Assembly: GCF_035998295.1 (NCBI RefSeq)
Contig: NZ_DASYHS010000264.1
Location: 1-25,783, forward strand
DNA: 25,783 nt
Reading direction: 5' to 3'
Origin: DASYHS01 sp035998295
GTDB lineage: Bacteria > Pseudomonadota > Alphaproteobacteria > Azospirillales > Azospirillaceae
Part shown: positions 14,159 to 22,948 of the stretch, in pieces
How positions within the stretch are numbered: the first letter of the stretch is position 1
Layout: each line of letters opens with the position of its first letter
The notes under the pieces: generated by a model
What the model was told of the DNA's origin: nothing
The model's database searches: none
The model's input: only the letters and a program-made list of their open reading frames with translations
Translations under genes and position numbers: made by a program

Positions 14159-15349
14159 TCAGATCGCGTTCTCCGTCCGCAGATCCTCGATGTCCTTTTC
14201 CTGGTAGCCGAGCCAGTCCCGGAGCACCGCCTCGGTATGCTCGCCGAGCGCCGGCGCCCCGGTGCGGACCGTGGCCGGCGTCTCGTGCAGGCGCACCGCC
14301 GGCCCCTGGAAGGGGACCGAGCCGAGCTCGGGATGGGGCACCTCGACGATGACGCCGCGGTGGCGGGCCTGCGGGTTGTCGACGACGTCGCCGATGGTCG
14401 CGACACGCTCGCACGGGACGTCCGCCTCGTGCAGGCGGCGCAGGATCTCGTCTCCCGGCACGCCGGCCGCCCAGTCGTCGATGATCCGCTCCAGCTCCGC
14501 GACGTTGGCGTTGCGGGCCATGAAGGTCGAGAAGCGCGGGTCGTCCGCCAGCTCGGGCCGCTCCATCACCGCCAGCAGCCGCGGGAAATGCACCTCGTTG
14601 CCGGCGACGACGTAGATCCAGACCCCGTCCGCGCTGCGCAGGCAATGCGACGGCGACAGGTAGCGGTCGCGGTTGCCCAGGCGCGACATCTCGTTGCCGA
14701 ACAGGATCTTCTCCGGGATCGCCGTCGTCAGCATCGAGATGCCGGTCTCGAACAGCGTCGCCTCGACCACCTGGCCGCGCCCGGTGCGCTGGCGCGCCTG
14801 GAGCGCTCCCAGCGCGCCGATCGCGGCGTAGAGCGCGGTGCCGTAGTCGCAGACGAAGACCCCGGACATGGTCGGCGGGCCGTCGGCTTGGCCGGTCTGG
14901 TACATCACCCCGCTCAGCGCCTGGGCGGCGCCGTCGAAGCAGGCATGGTCGGCCAGCGGCCCGTCCTGCCCGAAGCCCGAGACGCGGACCATGATCAGGC
15001 GCGGGTTGAGGCCGCTCAGCACGTCCCAGCCGCAGCCCATCCGCTCCATCGTGCCGGGCCGGAAATTCTCGATCAGGATGTCGGCCCCGGCCGCCAGCGC
15101 GCGCAGCAGTTCCTGCGAGCGCGGGTTCCGGAAGTCCAGGGTCAGGCTGCGCTTGTTGCGGTTGGAGGACATGAAGAACAGCGTGTCGCCGCCGACCGTC
15201 TCGCCGACCCGGCGCCCTTCCTCGCCCCCGTCCGAACGCTCCACCTTGACGACGTCCGCGCCGAGGTCGCCCAGGATCTGCGCGCAGAAGGGTCCGGCGA
15301 TATAGCGGGACAGGTCCAGGACCTTCACCCCGTCGAGCGCACCGACCAT
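14159..15349 (-). CDS. CaiB/BaiF (class III) CoA-transferase
   Basis: Transfers CoA between carboxylic acids through an aspartyl-CoA intermediate. The 396-residue protein shows LDLSRYIAGPFCAQILGDLGADVVKVE near the N terminus, SSNRNKRSLTLD, ENFRPGTMERMG, VRVSGFGQDGP and FVCDYGTALYAA with the candidate catalytic Asp168 (Asp169 in formyl-CoA transferase); the C-terminal half has RDRYLSPSHCLRSADGVW. The length is typical. ATG 15349 has GGGAG six bases upstream; a start at 15427 would fall inside the palindromic operator and is unlikely. It is first in the leftward cluster with the radical SAM and AnmK-like genes. The acyl donor and acceptor cannot be read from the sequence. Confidence 0.92.
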   Translation of the reverse strand: MVGALDGVKVLDLSRYIAGPFCAQILGDLGADVVKVERSDGGEEGRRVGETVGGDTLFFMSSNRNKRSLTLDFRNPRSQELLRALAAGADILIENFRPGTMERMGCGWDVLSGLNPRLIMVRVSGFGQDGPLADHACFDGAAQALSGVMYQTGQADGPPTMSGVFVCDYGTALYAAIGALGALQARQRTGRGQVVEATLFETGISMLTTAIPEKILFGNEMSRLGNRDRYLSPSHCLRSADGVWIYVVAGNEVHFPRLLAVMERPELADDPRFSTFMARNANVAELERIIDDWAAGVPGDEILRRLHEADVPCERVATIGDVVDNPQARHRGVIVEVPHPELGSVPFQGPAVRLHETPATVRTGAPALGEHTEAVLRDWLGYQEKDIEDLRTENAI

Positions 15350-15626
15350 CGCTTGCTCCCCATGTCCGCGGTCTCCGGCAGCGGGCACGCCATCCGCCAG
15401 CAGAAGTTGAGTAATGGAATTACTCAACCTCGTTCAAATCCCGAAATCCATTCAATGATTACGGATTCGTCCAAGAAGCAATCCACAGATTGCCCAATCG
15501 GGAGTAGAAGCGAAATGTTTCATCCTGTCAATACATTAGTAACATCTTTTGAAAGAATACGAAAGCATGCGATGATTAAACATTGGCGATGATTGCCGAT
15601 TACTGTGTTTTCTTTGGGGCCCGCCA
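15350..15626. other. AT-rich intergenic region upstream of the CoA-transferase
   Basis: A 277-base gap between the permease stop and the CoA-transferase start. From about 15410 to 15620 its base composition is clearly richer in A and T than anything nearby. It holds the 23-bp palindrome at 15406-15428 and should contain the CoA-transferase promoter. I found no convincing -35/-10 pair and no U-tract terminator for the transporter genes. Short open frames of 45 (plus) and 36 (minus) codons exist but lack support. Confidence 0.6.
15406..15428. promoter_or_regulatory. Perfect 23-bp palindrome, putative operator
   Basis: Ten-base arms GTTGAGTAAT and ATTACTCAAC around GGA, without a mismatch, 57 bases upstream of the CoA-transferase start. 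There is no U-tract on either side, so it is a protein-binding site rather than a terminator. Size and symmetry suit a homodimeric helix-turn-helix regulator; none is encoded next to it. Confidence 0.7.
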
Positions 15627-16451
15627 TCATTCCTGCCCCCTCAGCCTTGGGTCCAGCGTATCGCGGAGCGTGTCGCCCAGGAGGTTGAAGCCGAAGGACA
15701 GGAACAGGATCGCGAAGCCCGCGAAGACCGCGCTCCAGGGCGACAGCAGCAGGAAGTTGCGCCCTTCCGACAGCATCAGCCCGAGCGACGGCGTCGGCGG
15801 CTGGGTGCCGAGGCCGAGGAAGGAGAGCGAGGCCTCGACCAGGATCGCGGTCGAAAGCAGCAGGCTGGTCTGGACCAGGATCACCGAGGCGAGGTTGGGC
15901 AGCACGTGGCGGAACAGGATGCGCGTGTCCGAGGCGCCGACCGCCCGCGCCCCGGTCACGTACTCGCTCTCGCAGATCACGAGGGCGGGGCCGCGCAGCA
16001 GGCGGGCGAAGATCGGGGTGTAGACGACCGCGATCGCGACCGCGGCGCTGGTGGTGTGCGGGCCGAGCACGGCGATGATGCCGATCGCGAGCAGCATCAC
16101 CGGGAAGGCGAACAGCACGTCCATCAGGCGCATCGACACGCGCTCGAACCAGCCGCGGCGGTAGGCGGCCAGCAGGCCGATCGTCCCGCCGGCCAGCAGC
16201 GCCAGCGCGACCGCGACGACGCAAGCCGCGAGCGAGGTGCGGTAGCCGTGCAGGATGCGCGACAGCACGTCGCGCCCGAGCTGGTCGGTGCCGAGCGGAT
16301 GGGCCGCGCTCGGCCCCTTCAACCGGGCGACGATGTCCTGCTCCAGCGGCCCGTAGGGCGCGATCCATTCGGCCCCGACGGCCACGAAGACCTGGAGCGC
16401 CACGAAGGCCAGGGCGAAGGCGAGCAGCGGATGCTGGCGCAGGGTCTTCAC
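15627..16451 (-). CDS. Dipeptide/oligopeptide ABC transporter permease (DppC type)
   Basis: A 274-residue inner-membrane permease, second of the pair. HPLGTDQLGRDVLSRILHGYRTSL (about 51-74) is the DppC/OppC hallmark, followed by about five membrane helices and the cytoplasmic coupling loop YVTGARAVGASDTRILFRHVLPN that docks on the ATPase; the C terminus NLLGDTLRDTLDPRLRG is typical. The start codon is GTG at 16451, one base after the stop codon of the first permease, with GAGGGG five bases upstream, so translation is coupled. It pairs with the DppB-type protein and the two ATPases encoded at 19134-21049. Confidence 0.94.
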   Translation of the reverse strand: MKTLRQHPLLAFALAFVALQVFVAVGAEWIAPYGPLEQDIVARLKGPSAAHPLGTDQLGRDVLSRILHGYRTSLAACVVAVALALLAGGTIGLLAAYRRGWFERVSMRLMDVLFAFPVMLLAIGIIAVLGPHTTSAAVAIAVVYTPIFARLLRGPALVICESEYVTGARAVGASDTRILFRHVLPNLASVILVQTSLLLSTAILVEASLSFLGLGTQPPTPSLGLMLSEGRNFLLLSPWSAVFAGFAILFLSFGFNLLGDTLRDTLDPRLRGQE

Positions 16452-16452
16452 G

Positions 16453-17403
<951 letters not shown>

Positions 17404-17423
17404 GCCGTGCCGCCTGCTTGTTC

Positions 17424-17460
17424 GAAAGAAAAGGGGCGCCGCCCTTCCGGGCGGCGCCCC
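17424..17460 (-). terminator. Intrinsic terminator/attenuator between binding protein and permeases
   Basis: On the minus strand a perfect 12-base stem GGGGCGCCGCCC / GGGCGGCGCCCC with a GGAA tetraloop (17433-17460) is followed by TTTTCTTTCG. It starts six bases after the binding-protein stop codon. Read-through would supply the permeases, which would explain a higher level of the binding protein. Confidence 0.85.
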
Positions 17461-17466
17461 CGGGGA

Positions 17467-18972
17467 TCAGCGGCCGACCGAGGTGTCGGCCAGCGTCCCG
17501 AGCGACCGGGTGGCCAGGATGTCGTAGCCCTGCACCTCGTCCCGGGTCGCCGTGGCGAGCCGGCTGTACGCGATGTGGGCGGCCGGGCCGGAGCAGGCGA
17601 GCGTACGCTGCACCTGGTCGTAGATCTCCTTGCGCGCGGCCTGGTCCTGGGTCGAGCGCCCCTTGTCGAGCAGCGCGTCCAACTCGGGGTTGCTGTACTT
17701 GAACACGTTGGTCGAGCCGTCGGTACGGAACGCGCGGTAGAAGTACTCGTCGGGGTCGACGCTGCCCGCGTTCAGCGACGCGAACATGTCGAAGTTGCTG
17801 TTGCGCCAGTCCTGCACGAACTGGCCCTGCTCCTGGTTGTTCAGCTCCACCGCGAAGCCGGCGTCGTTGAGCTGGGCCTGGACCACCTGGGCCACGTCCC
17901 GGATGTCCTGGCGCGGCAGCACGTTCATGGTGACCTTGACCGGCATCTGGACGCCGGCCTCCTCCAGCAGGGCCCGCGCCTTGGCCGGGTCGTGCTCGTA
18001 GCAGGGGTACTCGGACACGTCGAGCGCCCACTGCTTGAGCGCCGGCGACAGCGGGCCGGCCGGCACGCCGGCGCCGAACAGGGCCGCCTGCACGATGTCG
18101 TCGCGGTTGATCGCGTAGTTCACCGCCTCGCGCACCTTGGGGTCGTCGAAGGGCGGCTTGGACGCGTTCATGCCGACCAGGATGTAGGCGAGGTCCAGCG
18201 TCTCCTCGAGCTTCACGCCGGGCTGGCCCTGGAGCTGCAGCGCGGTCGCGGCGTCGAGATGGGGCAGCATCTGGTATTGGCCGTTCACCAGCCCGACCTG
18301 CCGGGTCGCGGATTCCGGCACGAAGTTGAACTTGAGCGCGTCGACCTTGGGCACGCCCTCCTGCCAGTAGTCCTCGTTGCCCGCGAGCAGCAGGTAGCCG
18401 TTCGGCTGCCATTCCTGGAAGCGGAACGGGCCGGTGCCGACCGGGGCCTTCTGCAAGGCCTCCTTGTCCGCCTTGGCCTCGCTCGGCACGATCGCGATCG
18501 AGGTCAGGGAGGAGAGCAGCGGCGCCGACGGCTCCTTCAGCTTCAGCTCGACGGTGCGCGGGTCGACCGCGGTCGCGCTCTCCACCGCCGACACGCGGCT
18601 GGCGAGCGGCGAGGCGATGTCCTGCGACTGCACGCGCTCGATCGAGGCGACGACGTCCTCGGCGTCCATCGCGGAGCCGTCGTGGAAGGTGACGCCCTCG
18701 CGCAGCTTGAAGGTGTAGGTCAGGCCGTCCGGGGACACGGACCAGGACTCGGCCAGCACGGGAACGATCGACAGGTCCTGGTCGACTCCGGTCAGGCCCT
18801 CGTACAGGAGGCCCGTGGTGACCTGGTGCGTCGCGAAGGCGGTGGCGATGTGGGGATCGAGACCGGCGGGGGAAAGATCGGTCGCCAGTTCGAGCGTTTG
18901 CGCGACCGCCCCCGTCGCCAAGACCGACATCCCGCCCGCAAGCATCGTCGTACGGAGCTTTTTCAGGCCCAT
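17467..18972 (-). CDS. ABC transporter periplasmic peptide-binding protein (SBP family 5)
   Basis: A 501-residue secreted binding protein of the DppA/OppA cluster. A signal peptide (LKK, hydrophobic core, GAVA) is expected to be cut after Ala24, and no lipobox Cys is present. Family landmarks: LSPAGLDPHIATAFATHQVTTGLLYEGL, LAESWSVSPDGLTYTFKLREGVTFHDG (about 97-123), VGTGPFRFQEW, FDDPKVREAVNYAINRDDIV and NPELDALLDKGRS. ATG 18972 follows GGGAGGA at an ideal distance. It precedes two permeases and is divergent from two ATPases, which together make a complete importer. Location near murQ and the GntR sites suggests murein peptides or other cell-wall fragments as ligand, but di/oligopeptides, nickel or opines are equally possible for this family. 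Confidence 0.93.
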   Translation of the reverse strand: MGLKKLRTTMLAGGMSVLATGAVAQTLELATDLSPAGLDPHIATAFATHQVTTGLLYEGLTGVDQDLSIVPVLAESWSVSPDGLTYTFKLREGVTFHDGSAMDAEDVVASIERVQSQDIASPLASRVSAVESATAVDPRTVELKLKEPSAPLLSSLTSIAIVPSEAKADKEALQKAPVGTGPFRFQEWQPNGYLLLAGNEDYWQEGVPKVDALKFNFVPESATRQVGLVNGQYQMLPHLDAATALQLQGQPGVKLEETLDLAYILVGMNASKPPFDDPKVREAVNYAINRDDIVQAALFGAGVPAGPLSPALKQWALDVSEYPCYEHDPAKARALLEEAGVQMPVKVTMNVLPRQDIRDVAQVVQAQLNDAGFAVELNNQEQGQFVQDWRNSNFDMFASLNAGSVDPDEYFYRAFRTDGSTNVFKYSNPELDALLDKGRSTQDQAARKEIYDQVQRTLACSGPAAHIAYSRLATATRDEVQGYDILATRSLGTLADTSVGR

Positions 18973-19029
18973 TGCGTCCTCCCAGTGTGAACGTACGGAC
19001 CAGATATATACCACACGCGCCGACGAGTC

Positions 19030-19060
19030 ATGGTCCAATTATAGACCATGCTAGACCACT
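19030..19060. promoter_or_regulatory. Putative GntR operator cluster and -10 box of the binding-protein gene
   Basis: Plus-strand reading gives TGGTCCA (19031-19037), TAGACCA (19042-19048) and TAGACCA (19052-19058), with ATGGTC / GACCAT (19030-19049) forming a 20-base inverted repeat. The half-site resembles TGGTCTAGACCA, known for DasR-type GntR/HutC regulators. On the minus strand TATAAT (19043-19038) is a perfect -10 box of the binding-protein gene inside the repeat; the -35 is weak. A further GGACCA (18997-19002) lies nearer the start codon. Confidence 0.55.
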
Positions 19061-19133
19061 TGGAGCCTCGTCGTGTAGTCTCGCCCCCCTGAAGCCCCCT
19101 GAAGCGCCCCCGGGGCGGAGCCGGCCGGAGCCC

Positions 19134-20090
19134 ATGACGACACCCCTGCTGAGCGTCGAGAACCTGTCCCTCGCGATGGCCGGCCAGCCGGTGGTCGAGG
19201 ACGTATCCTTCGCCCTCGCGCCCGGCGAGATGCTGGGCCTCGTCGGCGAGTCCGGCTGCGGCAAGACCGTGACGGCCCTCTCGATCATGAGGCTCGTGCC
19301 CGAGCCGCCCGGCCGGGTGACCGGCGGGCGCATCCTGTTCGAGGGCGACGACCTCCTGCATCTCGGGCCCGACGCGCTGCGCCGCATCCGCGGCGACCGG
19401 ATCGGCATGATCTTCCAGGAACCGATGACGTCGCTCAACCCCGTCTTCACGGTCGGCCGCCAGATCGCCGAGGCGGTCCTGCTGCACCGGCCGGTCGGGC
19501 GCGCCGCCGCGCGCGAGCGCGCGGTCGAGCTGCTGGAGCTGGTCGGCATCCCGGCGCCCGCGGACGCGCTCGACCGCTACCCGCACCAGATGTCGGGCGG
19601 CCAGCGCCAGCGGGTCATGATCGCGATGGCGCTCGCCAACGAGCCCCGGCTGCTGATCGCGGACGAGCCGACCACGGCCCTCGACGTCACGGTCCAGGCG
19701 CAGATCCTCGACCTGATCGACCGGCTGCGGCGCGAGCTGGGCATGGCGGTGCTGATCATCACCCACGACCTCGGCGTCGTCTCGGAGTTCTGCGACCGGG
19801 TCGCGGTGATGTATGCGGGCCGCATCGTCGAGGAGGCGCCGACGGCCGAGCTGTTCGCCGCCCCCATGCACCGCTACACCAGGGCGCTGATGACGACGAT
19901 CCCGGCCGCCAACCCGCCGGGCCGGCCGCTGCCGACGATCGCGGGCACGGTCCCGCCGCCCGGCCGCCGGCCGGAGGGATGCGGCTTCGCGCCCCGCTGC
20001 GCCGCGAGCCTCGCCGACTGCGCCCGCCCCTCCCCGCCCCTGTTCGGCCAGGGCGCGCACCGCCACCGCTGCTGGAACCCCGCCGCATGA
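19134..20090 (+). CDS. Oligopeptide ABC transporter ATPase (DppD type)
   Basis: A 318-residue ATPase subunit. Walker A GESGCGKT (38-45), Q-loop FQEPMTSLNP, signature MSGGQRQR, Walker B LLIADEPTTALD and the switch THD are all present; the C-terminal oligopeptide-transporter extension contains CGFAPRCAASLADC and a final HRCW, where DppD proteins can hold an iron-sulfur cluster. ATG 19134 is the start where homology begins, with CCGGAG three to six bases upstream; earlier in-frame starts run through the operator region. Divergent from the binding protein, and its stop overlaps the next ATPase start by four bases (ATGA). It works with the DppF-type partner as a heterodimer. Confidence 0.94.
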   Translation: MTTPLLSVENLSLAMAGQPVVEDVSFALAPGEMLGLVGESGCGKTVTALSIMRLVPEPPGRVTGGRILFEGDDLLHLGPDALRRIRGDRIGMIFQEPMTSLNPVFTVGRQIAEAVLLHRPVGRAAARERAVELLELVGIPAPADALDRYPHQMSGGQRQRVMIAMALANEPRLLIADEPTTALDVTVQAQILDLIDRLRRELGMAVLIITHDLGVVSEFCDRVAVMYAGRIVEEAPTAELFAAPMHRYTRALMTTIPAANPPGRPLPTIAGTVPPPGRRPEGCGFAPRCAASLADCARPSPPLFGQGAHRHRCWNPAA

Positions 20091-21049
20091 CCGCCCTTCT
20101 CGAAGTCTCCGGCCTCACCAAGTCCTATCCGGGCCCGCGCGGCTCCTCGGTGAAGGCCGTGGACGGGGTGAGCCTGAGCCTGGAGCGGGGCGAGGTGCTG
20201 GGGGTCGTCGGCGAGTCCGGCTGCGGGAAGTCGACGCTCGGGCGCGCGATCCTGCGCCTGATCGAGCCGAACGGCGGCCGCGTCGCGTTCGAGGGCGAGG
20301 ACCTGCTGGCGCTCGGCCCGCGCGCGATGAAGCGGCGCCGGCGCGACCTGCAGATCGTGTTCCAGGACCCGTTCGGCTCGCTGAACCCCCGCCACAAGGT
20401 CGGCGAGATCGTGCGCGAACCGCTGGACGTCCACGGCGTCGGCACGAGGCGGGAGCGCGCGGACCGCGTCGCCGCGCTGCTGGAGCTGGTCGGTCTGCCC
20501 CAGGAGGCGGCGGGGCGCTACCCGCACGAGTTCTCCGGCGGCCAGCGCCAGCGCATCGCGATCGCCCGCGCCCTGGCGCTCGAGCCCAAGCTGATCGTCG
20601 CCGACGAGCCGGTCTCGGCCCTCGACGTGTCGATCCAGTCGCAGATCATCAACCTGATCGCCGAGTTGCGCGCGCGGCTCGGCCTGTCGATCCTGTTCAT
20701 CAGCCACGACCTGTCGGTGATCCGCCACGTCAGCGACCGGATCGCCGTGATGTATCTCGGCCGCATCGTCGAGATCGGGCCGGCCGCCGAGGTGTTCGAG
20801 AACCCCGCCCACCCCTACACCCGGGCGCTGCTGTCGGCGGTGCCGCGGCCCGGCGTCGCCGGCCGCCAGGACCGGATCGTGCTGACCGGCGAGCTGCCGG
20901 ACCCCGCGCATCCGCCGAGCGGCTGCGCCTTCCACACCCGCTGCCCGCACGCGATGCCGCGCTGCTCCGTCGAGCGGCCGGAACTGGTCGAGCGCCGGGC
21001 CGACGGCGCGATCCGCGAGAACGCGTGCCTGCTGCACGCCGCAGTCTAG
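20087..21049 (+). CDS. Oligopeptide ABC transporter ATPase (DppF type)
   Basis: A 320-residue ATPase, second of the pair. Walker A GESGCGKS, Q-loop VFQDPFGSLNPRH (a DppF/OppF trait), signature FSGGQRQR, Walker B LIVADEPVSALD, ISHD switch, then the C-terminal GCAFHTRCPHAMPRC cysteine-rich segment. ATG 20087 overlaps the DppD stop codon. All five importer parts (binding protein, two permeases, two ATPases) are thus in the window, split into two divergent operons instead of the usual single dppABCDF order. Confidence 0.94.
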   Translation: MTALLEVSGLTKSYPGPRGSSVKAVDGVSLSLERGEVLGVVGESGCGKSTLGRAILRLIEPNGGRVAFEGEDLLALGPRAMKRRRRDLQIVFQDPFGSLNPRHKVGEIVREPLDVHGVGTRRERADRVAALLELVGLPQEAAGRYPHEFSGGQRQRIAIARALALEPKLIVADEPVSALDVSIQSQIINLIAELRARLGLSILFISHDLSVIRHVSDRIAVMYLGRIVEIGPAAEVFENPAHPYTRALLSAVPRPGVAGRQDRIVLTGELPDPAHPPSGCAFHTRCPHAMPRCSVERPELVERRADGAIRENACLLHAAV

Positions 21050-21065
21050 TCCAGGGGCGGCGCAG

Positions 21066-21081
21066 GGCGGCCCAGGCCGCC
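21066..21081. terminator. Small hairpin between convergent genes
   Basis: GGCGGC / GCCGCC with a CCAG loop in the 35-base gap between the DppF-type gene and the leftward DMT-type gene. No U-tract follows on either strand, so it is a weak candidate for a shared terminator. Confidence 0.3.
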
Positions 21082-21084
21082 GGT

Positions 21085-21981
21085 TCAGCGCCGCACGAGC
21101 AGGCAGCCCGCGACCACGAGCGCGGCCCCGGCGAGCGTCGCCGGCCCGGGCACCTCGCCGAACACCGCGAGCCCGATCAGCGCCGCCCACACGAAGCCGG
21201 TGTATTCCAGCGCCACCAGCCGGCTCGCCTCGCCGCGCGCGAACGCATGGGCGAGCGCAAGCTGCCCCGCGACGCCCAGCGCCCCGACCACCGCCAGCAG
21301 CCAGGCCGAGCGCAGGTCGACCGGGGCCCACGCCAGGCCGGCCGGCACCGCGAGCAGGAGGGCCGGCACCACGGACTGGAACAGGACGATCAGGGCCGCG
21401 GGCTCGGTCTGCGCCTGGCGGCGCAGCAGCACCACCGCCAGCGCGTAGGTGAGCGCCGAGGCCAGCACCGCCGCGGCCCCGGCCAGCCGCTCGGGCGCCG
21501 GGGCCTGCAGGTCCAGCCCGCCGACCACCGTCAGCAGCACTCCCGCGAAGCCGAGGCCCAGCGCCGCGAAGACGGCCGCCGAGGGCCGCTCGCCGAGCAT
21601 CGCCGGCGCCAGCAGCGCGACCAGGATCGGGGCCAGGTAGGACAGCGCGAACACCTCGGCGAGCGGCAGCCGGCCCAGCCCGTAGAAGAAGCCCAGCGAG
21701 CTCGCCGCGATCAGCACCCCGCGCACGAGATAGCCACGCATCGCGGCGCGCCCCGGCACCGGGACGCGGCGGAAGACGAAGGGGCCGACGATGCAGGCCG
21801 TCGCGAGGAAGCGCAGGAAGGTGAGCTGGAGCACGGGAAAGAGCGGCGCCAGCTCCTTGACCACGCCGTCCATCACGCTCAGGAAGGCGATGCCGGCCGC
21901 GGCCAGGCCCCAGGGCGGGACCGCGCCGGGGAAGCCAGCCGCCGCTCGGACCGGGACTGCCGGCACCCTGCCGTCGCTCAT
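21085..21981 (-). CDS. DMT superfamily (EamA) transporter
   Basis: A 298-residue integral membrane protein with about ten hydrophobic helices arranged as two EamA repeats. Typical features are FLSVMDGVVKELAPLFPVLQLTFLRFLAT in the first helix pair, PLAEVFALSYLAPILVALLAPAMLGERP at the end of the first repeat (about 120-150) and LEYTGFVWAALIGLAVFGEVPGPATLAGAALVVAG in the second. Family members export amino acids, nucleotide sugars or other metabolites. ATG 21981 follows AAGGTGG; the 26 upstream in-frame residues have no membrane character. It is divergent from murQ across the GntR-site region and could be co-regulated. Substrate unknown. Confidence 0.9.
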   Translation of the reverse strand: MSDGRVPAVPVRAAAGFPGAVPPWGLAAAGIAFLSVMDGVVKELAPLFPVLQLTFLRFLATACIVGPFVFRRVPVPGRAAMRGYLVRGVLIAASSLGFFYGLGRLPLAEVFALSYLAPILVALLAPAMLGERPSAAVFAALGLGFAGVLLTVVGGLDLQAPAPERLAGAAAVLASALTYALAVVLLRRQAQTEPAALIVLFQSVVPALLLAVPAGLAWAPVDLRSAWLLAVVGALGVAGQLALAHAFARGEASRLVALEYTGFVWAALIGLAVFGEVPGPATLAGAALVVAGCLLVRR

Positions 21982-22005
21982 GGTACCACCTTCTCGGGAC
22001 CGGTC

Positions 22006-22059
22006 TTGTGCTGGCCGGCTATTGGACCTATGGTGGTCTACCGGACATGAGGTGGTCAT
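22006..22059 (+). promoter_or_regulatory. murQ promoter with candidate GntR half-sites
   Basis: TTGTGC (22006-22011), 17-base spacer, TATGGT (22029-22034); expected start near 22041. GTGGTCTA (22033-22040) covers the -10 end and start point, GTGGTCAT (22052-22059) covers the ribosome site and start codon, and ATTGGACC (22021-22028) lies just before. The same TGGTCTA and ATTGGACC words occur at the binding-protein promoter. Confidence 0.5.
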
Positions 22060-22948
22060 GGCAACCGAAGATTTAAGCCCGCGCTATGTCGATCTCGACG
22101 CGTGGGGCGACGGGGACGTACTGAAGGCTTTCCTCGAGGGCCAGCTCGCGGCCGTGGCCGCGGTCGGCCCGGCGCTGCCCGCGATCGCGGCCGCCGCTTC
22201 GGCATCGGTCGCGGGCCTGCGGCGCGGCGGCCGCCTCGTCTATGTCGGTGCCGGCACCTCCGGGCGCATCGGTGTCCAGGACGGTGCCGAGCTGACGCCG
22301 ACCTTCGACTGGCCGAAGGGCCGGCTCGCCTTCGCGATCGCCGGCGGCGACGGCGCGTTGCTGGAGGCGGTCGAGAACGCCGAGGACAGCGCCGAGGACG
22401 GCGTCGCCCGCATGACCGAGGCCGGGATCGGTCCCGACGACGTCGTGGTCGGGATCGCGGCGAGCGGCACCACCCCCTACACGGTCGCCGCGGTCCGCGC
22501 CGCGGCTGAGCGCGGGTCGATCACGATCGGGATCGCCAACAACCCCGGCACCCCGCTGCTGGCGGCCAGCGCGCATCCGGTGCTGGTCGAGACCGGGGAG
22601 GAGGCGATCGCGGGGTCGACCCGGATGAAGGCCGGCACCGCCCAGAAGGTGGTGCTGAACCTGTTCTCCTCGCTGGTCATGATCCGCCTGGGCCGGGTCT
22701 ATCGCGGCGAGATGGTGCACATGCGGGCGACGAACGCGAAGCTGCGCCGGCGCAGCGAGGTGATGATCGCGCGCCTGACCGGGTGCGGCGCTGACGAGGC
22801 GGCGCGCGCGCTGGCCGAGGCCGAGGGGGACCTGAAGCTGGCGGTGATCCTGGTGTCCGGCGTGCCGCGCCAGCGCGCCGAGGCCGTGCTGGCGCGCAGC
22901 GGCGGCAACCTGCGCGCCGCGATGGCGGAGATCGCCTCCCATGGGTGA
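22058..22948 (+). CDS. murQ: N-acetylmuramic acid 6-phosphate etherase
   Basis: Cleaves the lactyl ether of MurNAc-6-phosphate to GlcNAc-6-phosphate and D-lactate in the cytoplasm, part of cell-wall recycling. The 296-residue protein (E. coli MurQ is 298) is a SIS-domain protein: VYVGAGTSGRIGVQDGAELTPTF (61-83, with the catalytic Glu79), GIAASGTTPYTVAA, IANNPGTPLLAAS, ETGEEAIAGSTRMKAGTAQKVVLNL, and the C-terminal helical part GDLKLAVILVSG. ATG 22058 has GAGGTGG five bases upstream. Its stop overlaps the GntR start by eight bases, so the two are co-translated. The usual PTS partner murP is absent; anhydro-MurNAc phosphorylated by the AnmK-like kinase is the plausible source of substrate. Confidence 0.96.
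   Translation: MATEDLSPRYVDLDAWGDGDVLKAFLEGQLAAVAAVGPALPAIAAAASASVAGLRRGGRLVYVGAGTSGRIGVQDGAELTPTFDWPKGRLAFAIAGGDGALLEAVENAEDSAEDGVARMTEAGIGPDDVVVGIAASGTTPYTVAAVRAAAERGSITIGIANNPGTPLLAASAHPVLVETGEEAIAGSTRMKAGTAQKVVLNLFSSLVMIRLGRVYRGEMVHMRATNAKLRRRSEVMIARLTGCGADEAARALAEAEGDLKLAVILVSGVPRQRAEAVLARSGGNLRAAMAEIASHG

Noticed and set aside
15455..15592. A 45-codon plus-strand open frame in the AT-rich gap
   Set aside because: No ribosome site before its ATG, no recognisable protein pattern, and composition unlike the neighbouring genes.
15520..15633. A 36-codon minus-strand frame starting at the permease stop codon (overlapping ATGATG)
   Set aside because: It could be translationally coupled, but it is short, has no recognisable domain, and lies in AT-rich non-coding DNA.
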